Shown here: positions 7,612-13,680 of the stretch, one piece after another | Position numbering within the stretch: the stretch's first letter is position 1 | Layout: each line of letters starts with the position of its first letter | Source: an uncultured Collinsella sp. | GTDB lineage: Bacteria > Actinomycetota > Coriobacteriia > Coriobacteriales > Coriobacteriaceae | Length of the DNA: 16,634 nucleotides | Assembly (NCBI GenBank): GCA_900554595.1 | Contig: USHZ01000019.1 | Location: forward strand, 1 to 16,634 | Reading direction: 5' to 3' | Position numbers and translations under genes: made by a program | Notes under the pieces: model-generated | The model's database searches: none | Told to the model about the DNA's origin: nothing | What the model saw: the letters and a program-made list of their open reading frames with translations, nothing else

Positions 7612-8238
7612 ATGAAGCGTCTATATCTACTCCGCCACGGTCAGACAGAATTCAACGTTAAAAAGCTCGTCCAAGGTCGTTGCGATTCACCGCTCACCGA
7701 CCTGGGCCGCCAGCAAGCGGGAATGGCAGCCACATGGCTCAAGGACCACGACGTTGTCCCCGACAAGGTGGTCTCTTCGCCCTTAGACCGAGCCATGGAC
7801 ACGGCTAGTCTCGTCGCATGCGAGCTCCTCGGTCCGGACGCAGCAGTCGAGCCCTGCGAAGGCATCATCGAGCGCGGCTACGGCACCTTCGAAGAAGGCC
7901 CCCACGACGCCCTGCCCACCGACGTCTGGGATCCAGGCGAGGACTTGGTCCCCTTTGGAGGAGAGGGAAGTCATGCCCTGCAGGATCGCATGGTAGGCAC
8001 CCTCACCAATCTCATGGGCGCCGAGGGCATCGAAACCCTCCTAGCAGTAAGCCACGGCAGCGCCAGCCGCCAATTCATCAAGGCTGCAGCCCCAGAGGAC
8101 TTCGAACTCCCAGCAAAACTTCCCAACTGCGCCATCATGATTTTCAATTTCGATGAGGCAAAGCCACAAGCAGAAGGCGAGCCAATGCAATGCAAGTTCA
8201 CTCTCCAGCAAATAGTGGACCCCCAACAAAGTCATTAG
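7612..8238 (+). CDS. Histidine phosphatase superfamily protein (phosphoglycerate-mutase-like)
   Basis: This 208-residue protein has the phosphohistidine motif LLRHGQTEFN (Arg8, His9), SSPLDRAMDTA (Arg60), the acid/base region IIERGYGTFEEG (Glu87) and the second histidine in AVSHGSASRQF (His148). These residues define the branch-1 histidine phosphatases, a group that includes phosphoglycerate mutases, alpha-ribazole phosphatase (CobC) and many broad phosphatases. The sequence does not settle the substrate, so no gene symbol is given. It is shorter than the 230-250 residues of classical dPGM, which favours a phosphatase over a glycolytic mutase. AAGGGGAG 7601-7607 is a good ribosome-binding site. 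Its 3' half uses more CCA, GCA, AGC and AAA codons than the flanking genes. No terminator follows; the large foldback at 8269-8445 comes next. Confidence 0.9.
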   Translation: MKRLYLLRHGQTEFNVKKLVQGRCDSPLTDLGRQQAGMAATWLKDHDVVPDKVVSSPLDRAMDTASLVACELLGPDAAVEPCEGIIERGYGTFEEGPHDALPTDVWDPGEDLVPFGGEGSHALQDRMVGTLTNLMGAEGIETLLAVSHGSASRQFIKAAAPEDFELPAKLPNCAIMIFNFDEAKPQAEGEPMQCKFTLQQIVDPQQSH

Positions 8239-8268
8239 CCTGAACGAGCAGAGTTAAGCAGACATCAA

Positions 8269-8445
8269 CGTGGCGTTCCCAGTGTGCGGCGGAGGGGGCG
8301 GGCCTGAGACATATTAAGGTTGTCGCGAGTTCCGCACGAACAGGAGAGCACTTAATGTGCTCTCCGTCGTGAGCAGGACTGTAGAGCAGCAACCTTAATA
8401 TGTCTCAGGCCCGCCCCCTCCGCCGCACACTGGGAATGTGCCACG
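8269..8445. repeat. 177-nt foldback element with 47-bp perfect inverted arms (MITE-like)
   Basis: Bases 8276-8322 and 8390-8436 are exact reverse complements over 47 nt; the left arm starts TTCCCAGTGTGC and ends TTAAGGTTG. Outside them CGTGGC (8269-8274) pairs with GCCACG (8440-8445). The 67-nt centre folds again: GGAGAGCAC (8343-8351) with GTGCTCTCC (8357-8365) around loop TTAAT, flanked by CACGA (8335-8339) with TCGTG (8367-8371) and AGTtCC (8328-8333) with GGACT (8376-8380). No open reading frame or T-tract is present. No clear target-site duplication is visible. It sits between the phosphatase gene and the rplC leader, where rpsJ would be expected. A miniature inverted-repeat element, ERIC/BOX-like repeat or structured RNA are all possible. 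Confidence 0.85.
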
Positions 8446-8487
8446 CACTTTACCTGCGTAAACAATGTGAGTGAAATATGAATCTCG

Positions 8488-8514
8488 ATGGATACGCCCG
8501 CAGCCGTGTATACT
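8488..8514 (+). promoter_or_regulatory. Promoter/operator block upstream of rplC, shared with rplB
   Basis: This 27-nt block matches 10353-10379 at 23 of 27 positions. The common parts are ATGGAyACGCCCG followed by CCGTGTATAC. The TATACT at 8509-8514 is a good -10 candidate, but the only -35-like hexamer at a fixed place (TGGATA, 8489-8494) gives a 14-nt spacer, shorter than usual. It may therefore be a promoter with an atypical or activator-dependent -35, or an operator. The long distance to rplC leaves room for a leader RNA. Confidence 0.5.
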
Positions 8515-8520
8515 AAACAG

Positions 8521-8697
8521 CTGTGTGAAACCAGGGGAGTATTCTGGCTGGACAAAATGCCTGCTTAATAGGGTTGTCAGGTAGTCCGGGCGAAATACAA
8601 GGCTGGGGAGCACGTCGTGTAAGTAGTGGTCCTCTAGGGGCGTACGCTCGGTGGTGTACGCATTGTCCCAAGACCACGCGAGAGTTGGGATCATATC
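8521..8697 (+). promoter_or_regulatory. Structured rplC leader RNA with possible RBS-occluding pseudoknot
   Basis: About 180 nt separate the probable promoter from rplC. GTGGTC (8626-8631) pairs with GACCAC (8672-8677). Inside this stem are a hairpin GCGTAC (8640-8645)/GTACGC (8656-8661) and the strand TCCCAA (8666-8671). TCCCAA can pair with TTGGGA (8685-8690), just upstream of the TTG start and including its only Shine-Dalgarno-like bases. Smaller stems occur earlier (CCAG 8531/CTGG 8544; GACAA 8551/TTGTC 8574). Ribosomal operons are commonly autoregulated by such leaders; L4 does so in the E. coli S10 operon. Control here by L4 or another product of the operon is inference. Confidence 0.5.
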
Positions 8698-9318
8698 TTG
8701 ATCAGCATGATTCTCGGCCGCAAGATTGGCATGACCCAGGTTTGGGACGAGGACGACAACGTCGTTCCCGTCACGGTCATCCAGGCTGGCCCCTGCGCTG
8801 TCTCGCAGGTTAAAACTCAGGCAACCGACGGCTATGACGCCGTCCAGATCGGTTTCGGCGACATCAAGGCCAAGAACGTGAACAAGCCCATGGCTGGTCA
8901 CTTCGCTAAGGCTGGCGTCGAGCCTGTCCGCTTCCTTCGTGAGGTCCGCGTCGAGAACGGCGAGGAGCACAAGGTCGGCGAGGTCGTCACCGTCGCTGAT
9001 TTCGCTGATGTCGAGAAGGTCGACGTCATCGGTACCTCCAAGGGTAAGGGCTTCCAGGGTCGCATCAAGCGATGGGGTCAGCGCCGCGGTCCTATGACGC
9101 ATGGTTCTCACTTCCAGCGTCACCCCGGTTCTATCGGTCAGTGCGCCTATCCTGCGCGCGTCCTCAAGGGCGTCAAGATGGCCGGTCACATGGGTAACGA
9201 GCGCGTTACCGTCAAGAACCTTTCCGTTGTCCGCATCGATGCCGAGCAGAACCTCATCTTGGTCAAGGGCGCTGTCCCGGGTGCCAAGAATGGTCTCGTC
9301 GCCATCCGTATGGCCTAA
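8698..9318 (+). CDS. rplC: 50S ribosomal protein L3
   Basis: L3 binds 23S rRNA early in assembly and reaches close to the peptidyl-transferase centre. The 206-residue product has the family start ILGRKIGMTQVWDEDDNVVPVTVI, the central loop TSKGKGFQGRIKRWGQRRGPMTHGS and the signature HPGSIGQCAYPARVLKG, and ends in GAVPGAKNGLVAIR. Start choice: TTG 8698 gives MISMILGRK, close to the MINTILGRK form of many L3 proteins, with GGGA 7 nt upstream. ATG 8707 has no ribosome-binding site but cannot be excluded. It is the first ribosomal gene of the cluster; no rpsJ lies upstream in this window. Codon use is strongly biased to CGT, GGT and AAG, as expected for a highly expressed gene. Confidence 0.96.
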   Translation: MISMILGRKIGMTQVWDEDDNVVPVTVIQAGPCAVSQVKTQATDGYDAVQIGFGDIKAKNVNKPMAGHFAKAGVEPVRFLREVRVENGEEHKVGEVVTVADFADVEKVDVIGTSKGKGFQGRIKRWGQRRGPMTHGSHFQRHPGSIGQCAYPARVLKGVKMAGHMGNERVTVKNLSVVRIDAEQNLILVKGAVPGAKNGLVAIRMA

Positions 9319-9364
9319 GGGCCCAGCCCATTTAGCCCAGCGTCATACCAAGGAGAACACTTAA

Positions 9365-9991
9365 ATGGCAAAGTTTGAAGTAAAGAACAGCGAGGGCAAG
9401 AAGGTCGCCGAGGCCGAGCTCGCCGCTGAGGTGTACGGCATCGAGCCGAACATCCACGTTATGCACCACATCGTCAAGTGCCAGATGGCCTCTTGGCGTC
9501 AGGGCACCCAGTCCGCTAAGGGCCGCTCTGAGGTTTCCGGTGGCGGCAAGAAGCCTTGGCGTCAGAAGGGCACCGGCCGTGCCCGCCAGGGTTCCATCCG
9601 TGCTGCCCAGTGGCGTCACGGTGGCGTTGTCTTCGCCCCCAAGCCCCGTTCCTACGCTAAGCGTATGAACAACAAGGAGGTCAAGCTGGCTATGCGCTCT
9701 GCGCTGTCCGCCAAGCTGGCCGATGGCGAGCTCGTGCTCGTCGACGACTACGGCTTCGAGAAGCCTTCCACCAAGGCTGCCGTTGCCATGCTCAAGGCTC
9801 TCGGCCTTGAGGGCAAGCGTCTGACCATCATCGTTCGCGATGAGGACGTCAACGCCTACCTGTCGTTCCGCAACATTCCCAAGACGTTCATCATCACTGC
9901 CGACGAGGCCAACACCTATGATCTCGTCAACAACAACGCCGTGCTGATGCCCGCCGACATCGCCGCTCACTTCGGGGAGGTGCTTGCATAA
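9365..9991 (+). CDS. rplD: 50S ribosomal protein L4
   Basis: L4 binds 23S rRNA and lines part of the exit tunnel. In enterobacteria it also represses its own operon, which makes it the obvious candidate ligand for the rplC leader here. The 208-residue product carries the conserved extended-loop motif GGGKKPWRQKGTGRARQGS followed by RAAQWRHGGVVFAPKPRSY and KEVKLAMRSALSAKL. AAGGAG at 9350-9355 precedes the ATG by 9 nt. The 46-nt gap after rplC contains nothing else recognisable. The stop codon directly abuts the rplW start with no intervening base. Confidence 0.97.
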   Translation: MAKFEVKNSEGKKVAEAELAAEVYGIEPNIHVMHHIVKCQMASWRQGTQSAKGRSEVSGGGKKPWRQKGTGRARQGSIRAAQWRHGGVVFAPKPRSYAKRMNNKEVKLAMRSALSAKLADGELVLVDDYGFEKPSTKAAVAMLKALGLEGKRLTIIVRDEDVNAYLSFRNIPKTFIITADEANTYDLVNNNAVLMPADIAAHFGEVLA

Positions 9992-10279
9992 ATGACCGCC
10001 CACGAGATCATCATCCGTCCGATCGTGTCCGAGCGTTCCTTCTCCGGCATGGAGCTGAACAAGTACACGTTCGAGGTCGCCAAGGATGCTAATAAGTATC
10101 AGATCAAGGACGCTGTCGAGGAGATCTTCGGCGTCAAGGTCGTTCGCGTGAACACCCTGACGGTCAAGCCCAAGACCAAGCGCGTGCGCTATGTCGCCGG
10201 CAAGACCCGTTCTTGGAAGAAGGCCATCGTCACGCTGGCCGAGGGCGACACCATCGAGGTCTTTGGCAACCAGGCCTAA
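9992..10279 (+). CDS. rplW: 50S ribosomal protein L23
   Basis: L23 sits at the tunnel exit and docks trigger factor and SRP. The 95-residue protein is full length: IIIRPIVSERSFSGMELNKYTFEVAKDANKYQIKDAVEEIFGVKVVRVNT is the canonical N-terminal half (I-x-P-x-(V/I)-(S/T)-E-(K/R)). KPKTKRVRYVAGKTRSWKKAIVTLAEGDTIEVF is the C-terminal half, including the rRNA-binding basic loop. The ATG immediately follows the rplD stop (TAA-ATG), with GGGGAGG at 9974-9980 inside rplD. The 179-nt gap to rplB is unusual for this part of the operon and holds the hairpin, promoter block and leader described separately. Confidence 0.97.
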   Translation: MTAHEIIIRPIVSERSFSGMELNKYTFEVAKDANKYQIKDAVEEIFGVKVVRVNTLTVKPKTKRVRYVAGKTRSWKKAIVTLAEGDTIEVFGNQA

Positions 10280-10297
10280 GACTCGCTGCTGTTGAGT

Positions 10298-10333
10298 GAG
10301 CTCATGCCTCCCAAATAGGGGAGGCGAGAGCTC
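10298..10333 (+). terminator. Terminator-like or attenuator hairpin between rplW and rplB
   Basis: GAGCTC (10298-10303) pairs with GAGCTC (10328-10333) and GCCTCCC (10306-10312) with GGGAGGC (10319-10325), closing a 6-nt loop, with a small internal loop between the helices. Only a short T run (10338-10341) follows, so termination would be weak or partial. Because a promoter-like block follows at once, the hairpin may insulate or attenuate the two halves of the operon. Confidence 0.5.
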
Positions 10334-10352
10334 AAGGTTTTGGGCGTATAAA

Positions 10353-10379
10353 ATGGACACGCCCGGAACCGTGTATACG
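10353..10379 (+). promoter_or_regulatory. Promoter/operator block upstream of rplB, shared with rplC
   Basis: This is the second copy of the 27-nt block seen at 8488-8514, differing at four positions (6, 14, 16 and 27). It contains TGGACA (10354-10359) and TATACG (10374-10379) with the same 14-nt spacing. It lies directly after a terminator-like hairpin and about 80 nt before rplB, so internal re-initiation of transcription at rplB is likely. Function is inferred from conservation of the block and its position only. Confidence 0.5.
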
Positions 10380-10385
10380 TCCGGT

Positions 10386-10455
10386 GTCATCGCACCCGAG
10401 GCAGAACCTCGAATCCCTGTCTGCGATGGCTAACGGATTCCTATTGAAAGGGATT
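10386..10455 (+). promoter_or_regulatory. Structured rplB leader RNA with possible RBS-occluding pseudoknot
   Basis: GTCATCGCA (10386-10394) pairs with TGCGATGGC (10422-10430), nine pairs including one G-U. Inside lies a hairpin CGAGG (10397-10401)/CCTCG (10407-10411) and the strand AATCCC (10412-10417). AATCCC is complementary to GGGATT (10450-10455), which overlaps the rplB Shine-Dalgarno AAAGGG. The layout of outer stem, enclosed hairpin and enclosed anti-RBS strand is the same as in the rplC leader, although the primary sequences differ. Confidence 0.5.
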
Positions 10456-10458
10456 GTA

Positions 10459-11289
10459 ATGGCTGTAAAGCACCTTAAGCCGACCTCCGCTGGTAGGCGT
10501 TGGCAGACGATCTCCGATTTCTCCGAGATCACCTGCACCAAGCCCGAGAAGTCTCTTCTCGAGCCCCTGCCCAAGAAGGCCGGTCGTAACAACAACGGCC
10601 GCATCACCACCCGCCACCAGGGCGGCGGCGTGAAGCGTCGTTACCGTGTGATCGACTTCAAGCGCAACAAGGACGGCGTGCCCGCCAAGGTTGCCACGAT
10701 CGAGTACGATCCGAACCGTTCCGCTCGCATCGCTCTGCTGCACTACGCTGACGGTGAGAAGCGCTACATCCTGGCCCCCAAGGGCCTCGAGGTCGGTCAG
10801 ACCATCATGTCTGGTTCTGACGCCGACATCAAGCCGGGCAACGCTCTGCCCCTCGCCGACATCCCCGTCGGTACGCTCATCCACGCCGTCGAGTTCCAGC
10901 CGGGCAAGGGCGCTGCTATCGCCCGTTCCGCCGGTAACTCCTGCCAGCTGATGGGTAAGGAGGGCAAGTACGCTATCGTCCGTATGCCTTCCTCCGAGAT
11001 GCGCCGCATCCTCGTTACCTGCCGCGCCACCGTCGGTGAGGTCGGCAACGCCGATCACGCCAACATCGTCATCGGCAAGGCCGGCCGTAAGCGTCACATG
11101 AACGTGCGCCCGACCGTCCGCGGTACCGTCATGAACCCTGTCGACCACCCGCACGGCGGTGGCGAGGGCAAGAACCACACCTCTGGTCGTCCCTCTGTTA
11201 CCCCCTGGGGTAAGCCGACGAAGGGCCTTCGTACGCGCAAGAAGAAGAAGGTCTCGAACCAGCACATCATTCGTCGCCGTAAGAAGTAA
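10459..11289 (+). CDS. rplB: 50S ribosomal protein L2
   Basis: L2 is a primary 23S rRNA-binding protein needed for subunit association and peptidyl-transferase function. The 276-residue product equals the usual family length. It shows the N-terminal KHLKPTSAGRRWQTISDF, the central GRNNNGRITTRHQGGGVKRRYR, and the C-terminal NPVDHPHGGGEGKNH with the conserved His (residue 230, equivalent to E. coli His229) and the basic tail RKKKKVSNQHIIRRRKK. The frame is open 75 nt further upstream, but ATG 10459 gives MAVKHLKPTS, the expected start, and AAAGGG lies just before it. The gene follows a promoter-like block and structured leader rather than running directly on from rplW. Confidence 0.97.
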   Translation: MAVKHLKPTSAGRRWQTISDFSEITCTKPEKSLLEPLPKKAGRNNNGRITTRHQGGGVKRRYRVIDFKRNKDGVPAKVATIEYDPNRSARIALLHYADGEKRYILAPKGLEVGQTIMSGSDADIKPGNALPLADIPVGTLIHAVEFQPGKGAAIARSAGNSCQLMGKEGKYAIVRMPSSEMRRILVTCRATVGEVGNADHANIVIGKAGRKRHMNVRPTVRGTVMNPVDHPHGGGEGKNHTSGRPSVTPWGKPTKGLRTRKKKKVSNQHIIRRRKK

Positions 11290-11321
11290 TTTCGGATACC
11301 GAGTTTTAGGAGAAAGCACTT

Positions 11322-11582
11322 ATGAGCAGAAGTCTCAAAAAGGGCCCGTTCGTGGAGACTCGCCTTCTCTCGCGTATCACCGCGATGAACGAGGCTGGCA
11401 AGAAGGACGTCGTGAAGACCTGGTCCCGCGCGTCCACCATCTTCCCCGAGATGGTTGGTCACACCATCGCCGTCCACGACGGCCGCAAGCATGTGCCCGT
11501 GTATGTTACCGAGTCCATGGTTGGTCACAAGCTCGGCGAGTTCGCGCCGACTCGTACGTTCCGTGGCCACAAGGCCAAATAG
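11322..11582 (+). CDS. rpsS: 30S ribosomal protein S19
   Basis: S19 lies in the 30S head next to S13 and contacts the A-site region. The 86-residue protein matches the family throughout: MSRSLKKGPFVE at the start, KTWSRASTIFPEMVGHTIAVHDGRKHVPVYVTESMVGHKLGEF as the conserved core, and PTRTFRGH near the end. TAGGAGAAAG provides the ribosome-binding site. The gap from rplB is 32 nt and the gap to rplV 14 nt, consistent with one transcript. Confidence 0.97.
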   Translation: MSRSLKKGPFVETRLLSRITAMNEAGKKDVVKTWSRASTIFPEMVGHTIAVHDGRKHVPVYVTESMVGHKLGEFAPTRTFRGHKAK

Positions 11583-11596
11583 GGGGTTAACCGTAA

Positions 11597-11968
11597 ATGG
11601 CAACTAAGTCTATTGAAACTGAGGCCACCGAGGTTCGCGCCGTCGCTAAGTACGTGCGTGTTTCCCCCAGCAAGGCCCGCCTGGTGGTCGATTTGATCCG
11701 CCGCAAGCCTGTCGCTCAGGCCTTCGACATCCTCCACTTCTGCGACCGCGCCGTCGCCGTGGATGTCGAGAAGGTTCTCCGTTCCGCCGTTGCGAACGCC
11801 GAGAACAACAACGGTCTGCGTGCCGACAACCTGGTTGTCGCCGCTGCCTATGTTGACGAGGGTCCGACGCTTAAGCGCATCCGTCCCCGCGCCAAGGGTT
11901 CCGCTTCTCGCATTCTGAAGCGTACTTCCCACATCACCGTCGTCGTTGCTCCTCGAAAGGAGGCGTAA
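11597..11968 (+). CDS. rplV: 50S ribosomal protein L22
   Basis: L22 contacts all 23S rRNA domains and its beta-hairpin forms part of the nascent-chain tunnel. The 123-residue protein has VRVSPSKARLVVDLIRRKPVAQAFDIL, then KVLRSAVANAENNNGLRADNLVVAAAYVDEGPTLKRI, and the signature RPRAKGSASRILKRTSHITVVV; this last stretch contains the tunnel loop that can mutate to macrolide resistance. Sequence there looks wild type. AGGGGG about 10 nt before ATG acts as the ribosome-binding site. Its 3' end (AAAGGAGG) supplies the rpsC ribosome-binding site. Confidence 0.97.
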   Translation: MATKSIETEATEVRAVAKYVRVSPSKARLVVDLIRRKPVAQAFDILHFCDRAVAVDVEKVLRSAVANAENNNGLRADNLVVAAAYVDEGPTLKRIRPRAKGSASRILKRTSHITVVVAPRKEA

Positions 11969-11974
11969 AGCTGT

Positions 11975-12685
11975 ATGGGTCAGAAAGTCTACCCCACCGG
12001 CTTCCGTCTTGGCATCACCGAGAACTGGCGCTCCCGCTGGTTCGCAGAGAAGGATTACGCTAAGACCCTCGGTAACGATCTCGAGATCCGCAAGTACCTC
12101 GAGAAGCGTCTTTCCCGCGCAGCTGTCTCCCGCGTCGAGATCGAGCGCGCTGGCGACAAGGTGAAGGTCATCATCCTCACCGCTCGCCCCGGCGTTGTCA
12201 TCGGTAAGAAGGGTGCCGAGATCGATACCCTCCGCACCGAGCTCGAGAAGGTCGCTGGCGTCTCCAAGGGCCAGCTCTCCGTCGACGTTGTCGAGATCAA
12301 GCGCCCCGAGCTCGACGCCAACCTCGTTGCTCAGTCTATCGCCGAGCAGCTCGAGGGCCGCGTTGCCTTCCGTCGCGCTATGCGCAAGGCTGTCCAGTCT
12401 GCCCGCAAGGCCGGCGCTAAGGGCATCCGTATCCAGTGCTCCGGTCGTCTCGGCGGTGCCGAGATGGGCCGTCGTGAGTGGTACCGCGAGGGTCGCGTGC
12501 CTCTGCACACCCTCCGTGCCAAGATCGACTACGGCACGGCTGTCGCCAGCACCACCATGGGCGCTTGCGGCGTGAAGGTCTGGATCTACCTGGGCGAGAA
12601 GCTCCCGGGCCAGCCTGTTCCCAACCCTGCACTCGAGGGCTCTTCCCGTCCTCGTCGTCGTAACTCCGAGAGGAGGGGTCAGTAG
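11975..12685 (+). CDS. rpsC: 30S ribosomal protein S3
   Basis: S3 forms part of the mRNA entry pore and has helicase-related activity with S4 and S5. The 236-residue protein has MGQKVYPTGFRLGITENW at the start, a type II KH domain with ARPGVVIGKKGAEIDTLR (GxxG loop GKKG, residues 77-80), and the C-terminal domain GRLGGAEMGRREWYREGRVP...LRAKIDYGTA. The last about 20 residues are a basic Pro/Arg tail (SSRPRRRNSERRGQ). A strong AAAGGAGG lies inside the end of rplV. The stop TAG shares its last G with the GTG start of rplP, indicating coupled translation. Confidence 0.97.
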   Translation: MGQKVYPTGFRLGITENWRSRWFAEKDYAKTLGNDLEIRKYLEKRLSRAAVSRVEIERAGDKVKVIILTARPGVVIGKKGAEIDTLRTELEKVAGVSKGQLSVDVVEIKRPELDANLVAQSIAEQLEGRVAFRRAMRKAVQSARKAGAKGIRIQCSGRLGGAEMGRREWYREGRVPLHTLRAKIDYGTAVASTTMGACGVKVWIYLGEKLPGQPVPNPALEGSSRPRRRNSERRGQ

Positions 12686-13188
12686 TGCTTGCCCCTAAGC
12701 GTATTCTTCACCGCAAGGTGCAGCGTGGCTCCATGAAGGGCCAGGCCAAGGGTAATACCGAGCTGCATTTCGGCGAGTTTGGTATCCAGGCTCTCGAGGC
12801 CCATTGGATCACCAACCGTCAGATCGAGGCCGCTCGTATTGCCATGACCCGCTACATGAAGCGTGGCGGTCGTGTCTACATCACGATCTTCCCCGATAAG
12901 CCCATCACCAAGAAGCCTGCCGAGACTCGCATGGGTTCTGGTAAGGGTAACCCCGAGGAGTGGGTGGCCGTCGTCAAGCCCGGCCGCATCATGTTCGAGG
13001 TCAAGGGCGTGCCTGAGGAGGTCGCTCGCGAGGCTCTGCGTCTTGCACAGCACAAGCTTCCCATCAAGACCAAGATTGTTGCTGCCAAGAACGCTGAGCA
13101 GCGCATCGAGAAGGAAATGGCTGAGGAGGCCGCTCTCGAGGCCAAGTGGGCTGCTGAGGACGCCGCCGCCGCCAAGGAGGAGAACTAA
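12685..13188 (+). CDS. rplP: 50S ribosomal protein L16 with extended C-terminus
   Basis: L16 organises the A-site side of the 50S subunit. Residues 1-132 are canonical: MLAPKRILHRKVQRGSMKGQ, GRVYITIFPDKPITKKPAETRMGSGKGNPE and EALRLAQHKLPIKTKIV. Typical L16 ends there at about 137-140 residues. This one runs to 167, adding about 34 residues rich in Ala, Glu and Lys (NAEQRIEKEMAEEAALEAK onward) that look helical and acidic. The start is GTG 12685, overlapping the rpsC stop by one base, with GAGAGGAGGGG upstream. The stop overlaps the rpmC ATG by one base (TAATG). No frameshift is needed: the extension continues in frame without a break. Confidence 0.96.
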   Translation: MLAPKRILHRKVQRGSMKGQAKGNTELHFGEFGIQALEAHWITNRQIEAARIAMTRYMKRGGRVYITIFPDKPITKKPAETRMGSGKGNPEEWVAVVKPGRIMFEVKGVPEEVAREALRLAQHKLPIKTKIVAAKNAEQRIEKEMAEEAALEAKWAAEDAAAAKEEN

Positions 13189-13403
13189 TGAAGCCCGCAG
13201 AGATTCGTGAGCTCTCGGACGCTCAGCTCGTTGAGAAGCTGAAGGAAATGCGCGCCGAGCTCTTTAACCTTCGTTTCCAGATGGCCACCAGCCAGCTGGA
13301 CAACACCGCTCGCGTCAACACCGTGAAGAAGGACATCGCTCGCGTCCTCACGGAGCAGCGCGCCCGCGAGATCGCAGCGGAGAAGTCCGCTGTCGCCGAG
13401 TAG
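13188..13403 (+). CDS. rpmC: 50S ribosomal protein L29
   Basis: L29 is a small antiparallel-helix protein near the tunnel exit next to L23. The 71-residue product has the family pattern: MKPAEIRELSDAQLVEKLKEMRAELFNLRFQMATSQLDNTARVNTVKKDIARVLTEQR, followed by a short Ala/Glu-rich tail. The ATG overlaps the stop of rplP (TAATG), and AAGGAGGAG at 13174-13182 inside rplP is its ribosome-binding site. Length is normal for the family (60-75). Confidence 0.96.
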   Translation: MKPAEIRELSDAQLVEKLKEMRAELFNLRFQMATSQLDNTARVNTVKKDIARVLTEQRAREIAAEKSAVAE

Positions 13404-13419
13404 GACCTAAGGAGAGAAC

Positions 13420-13680
13420 ATGACTGATTCGCGTAACTCGCGTAAGGTCCGTACGGGTGTCGTTACCTCCGTCTCCGGTGCCAAGACCATTGTCGTCACC
13501 GTCACCGAGCGCAAGCGTCACGCCAAGTACGGCAAGATGATGACCAGCTCCAAGAAGCTGCACGCTCACGACGAGGAGTGCACTGCTGGCGTGGGCGATA
13601 CCGTCCGCGTTATGGAGACCCGTCCTATGTCCAAGATGAAGCGTTGGCGCCTCATCGAGGTCGTCGAGCGCGCTAAATAA
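13420..13680 (+). CDS. rpsQ: 30S ribosomal protein S17
   Basis: S17 is an OB-fold primary binder of 16S rRNA. The 86-residue protein carries RKVRTGVVTSVSGAKTIVVTVTERKRHAKYGKMMTSSKKLHAHDEE and GDTVRVMETRPMSKMKRWRLIEVV, the full signature. AAGGAGAG precedes the ATG by a few bases. It is the last gene of the S10-type part; a 118-nt gap with its own structure separates it from rplN, at the point where the spc operon begins in E. coli. Confidence 0.97.
   Translation: MTDSRNSRKVRTGVVTSVSGAKTIVVTVTERKRHAKYGKMMTSSKKLHAHDEECTAGVGDTVRVMETRPMSKMKRWRLIEVVERAK

Noticed and set aside
8269..8445. Foldback read as an ordinary bidirectional terminator
   Set aside because: There is no T-tract on either side and 47-bp arms far exceed terminator stems.
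8574..8813. Forward open frame of 79 codons across the rplC leader as a short gene or degenerate rpsJ
   Set aside because: Its translation has no S10 motif and it runs into rplC in another frame; the leader is better explained as structured RNA.
10441..12508. Reverse-strand frames of about 290-330 codons opposite rplB, rplV and rpsC
   Set aside because: Mirror frames of strongly codon-biased ribosomal genes; Leu/Asp/Gly-rich with no recognisable domain.
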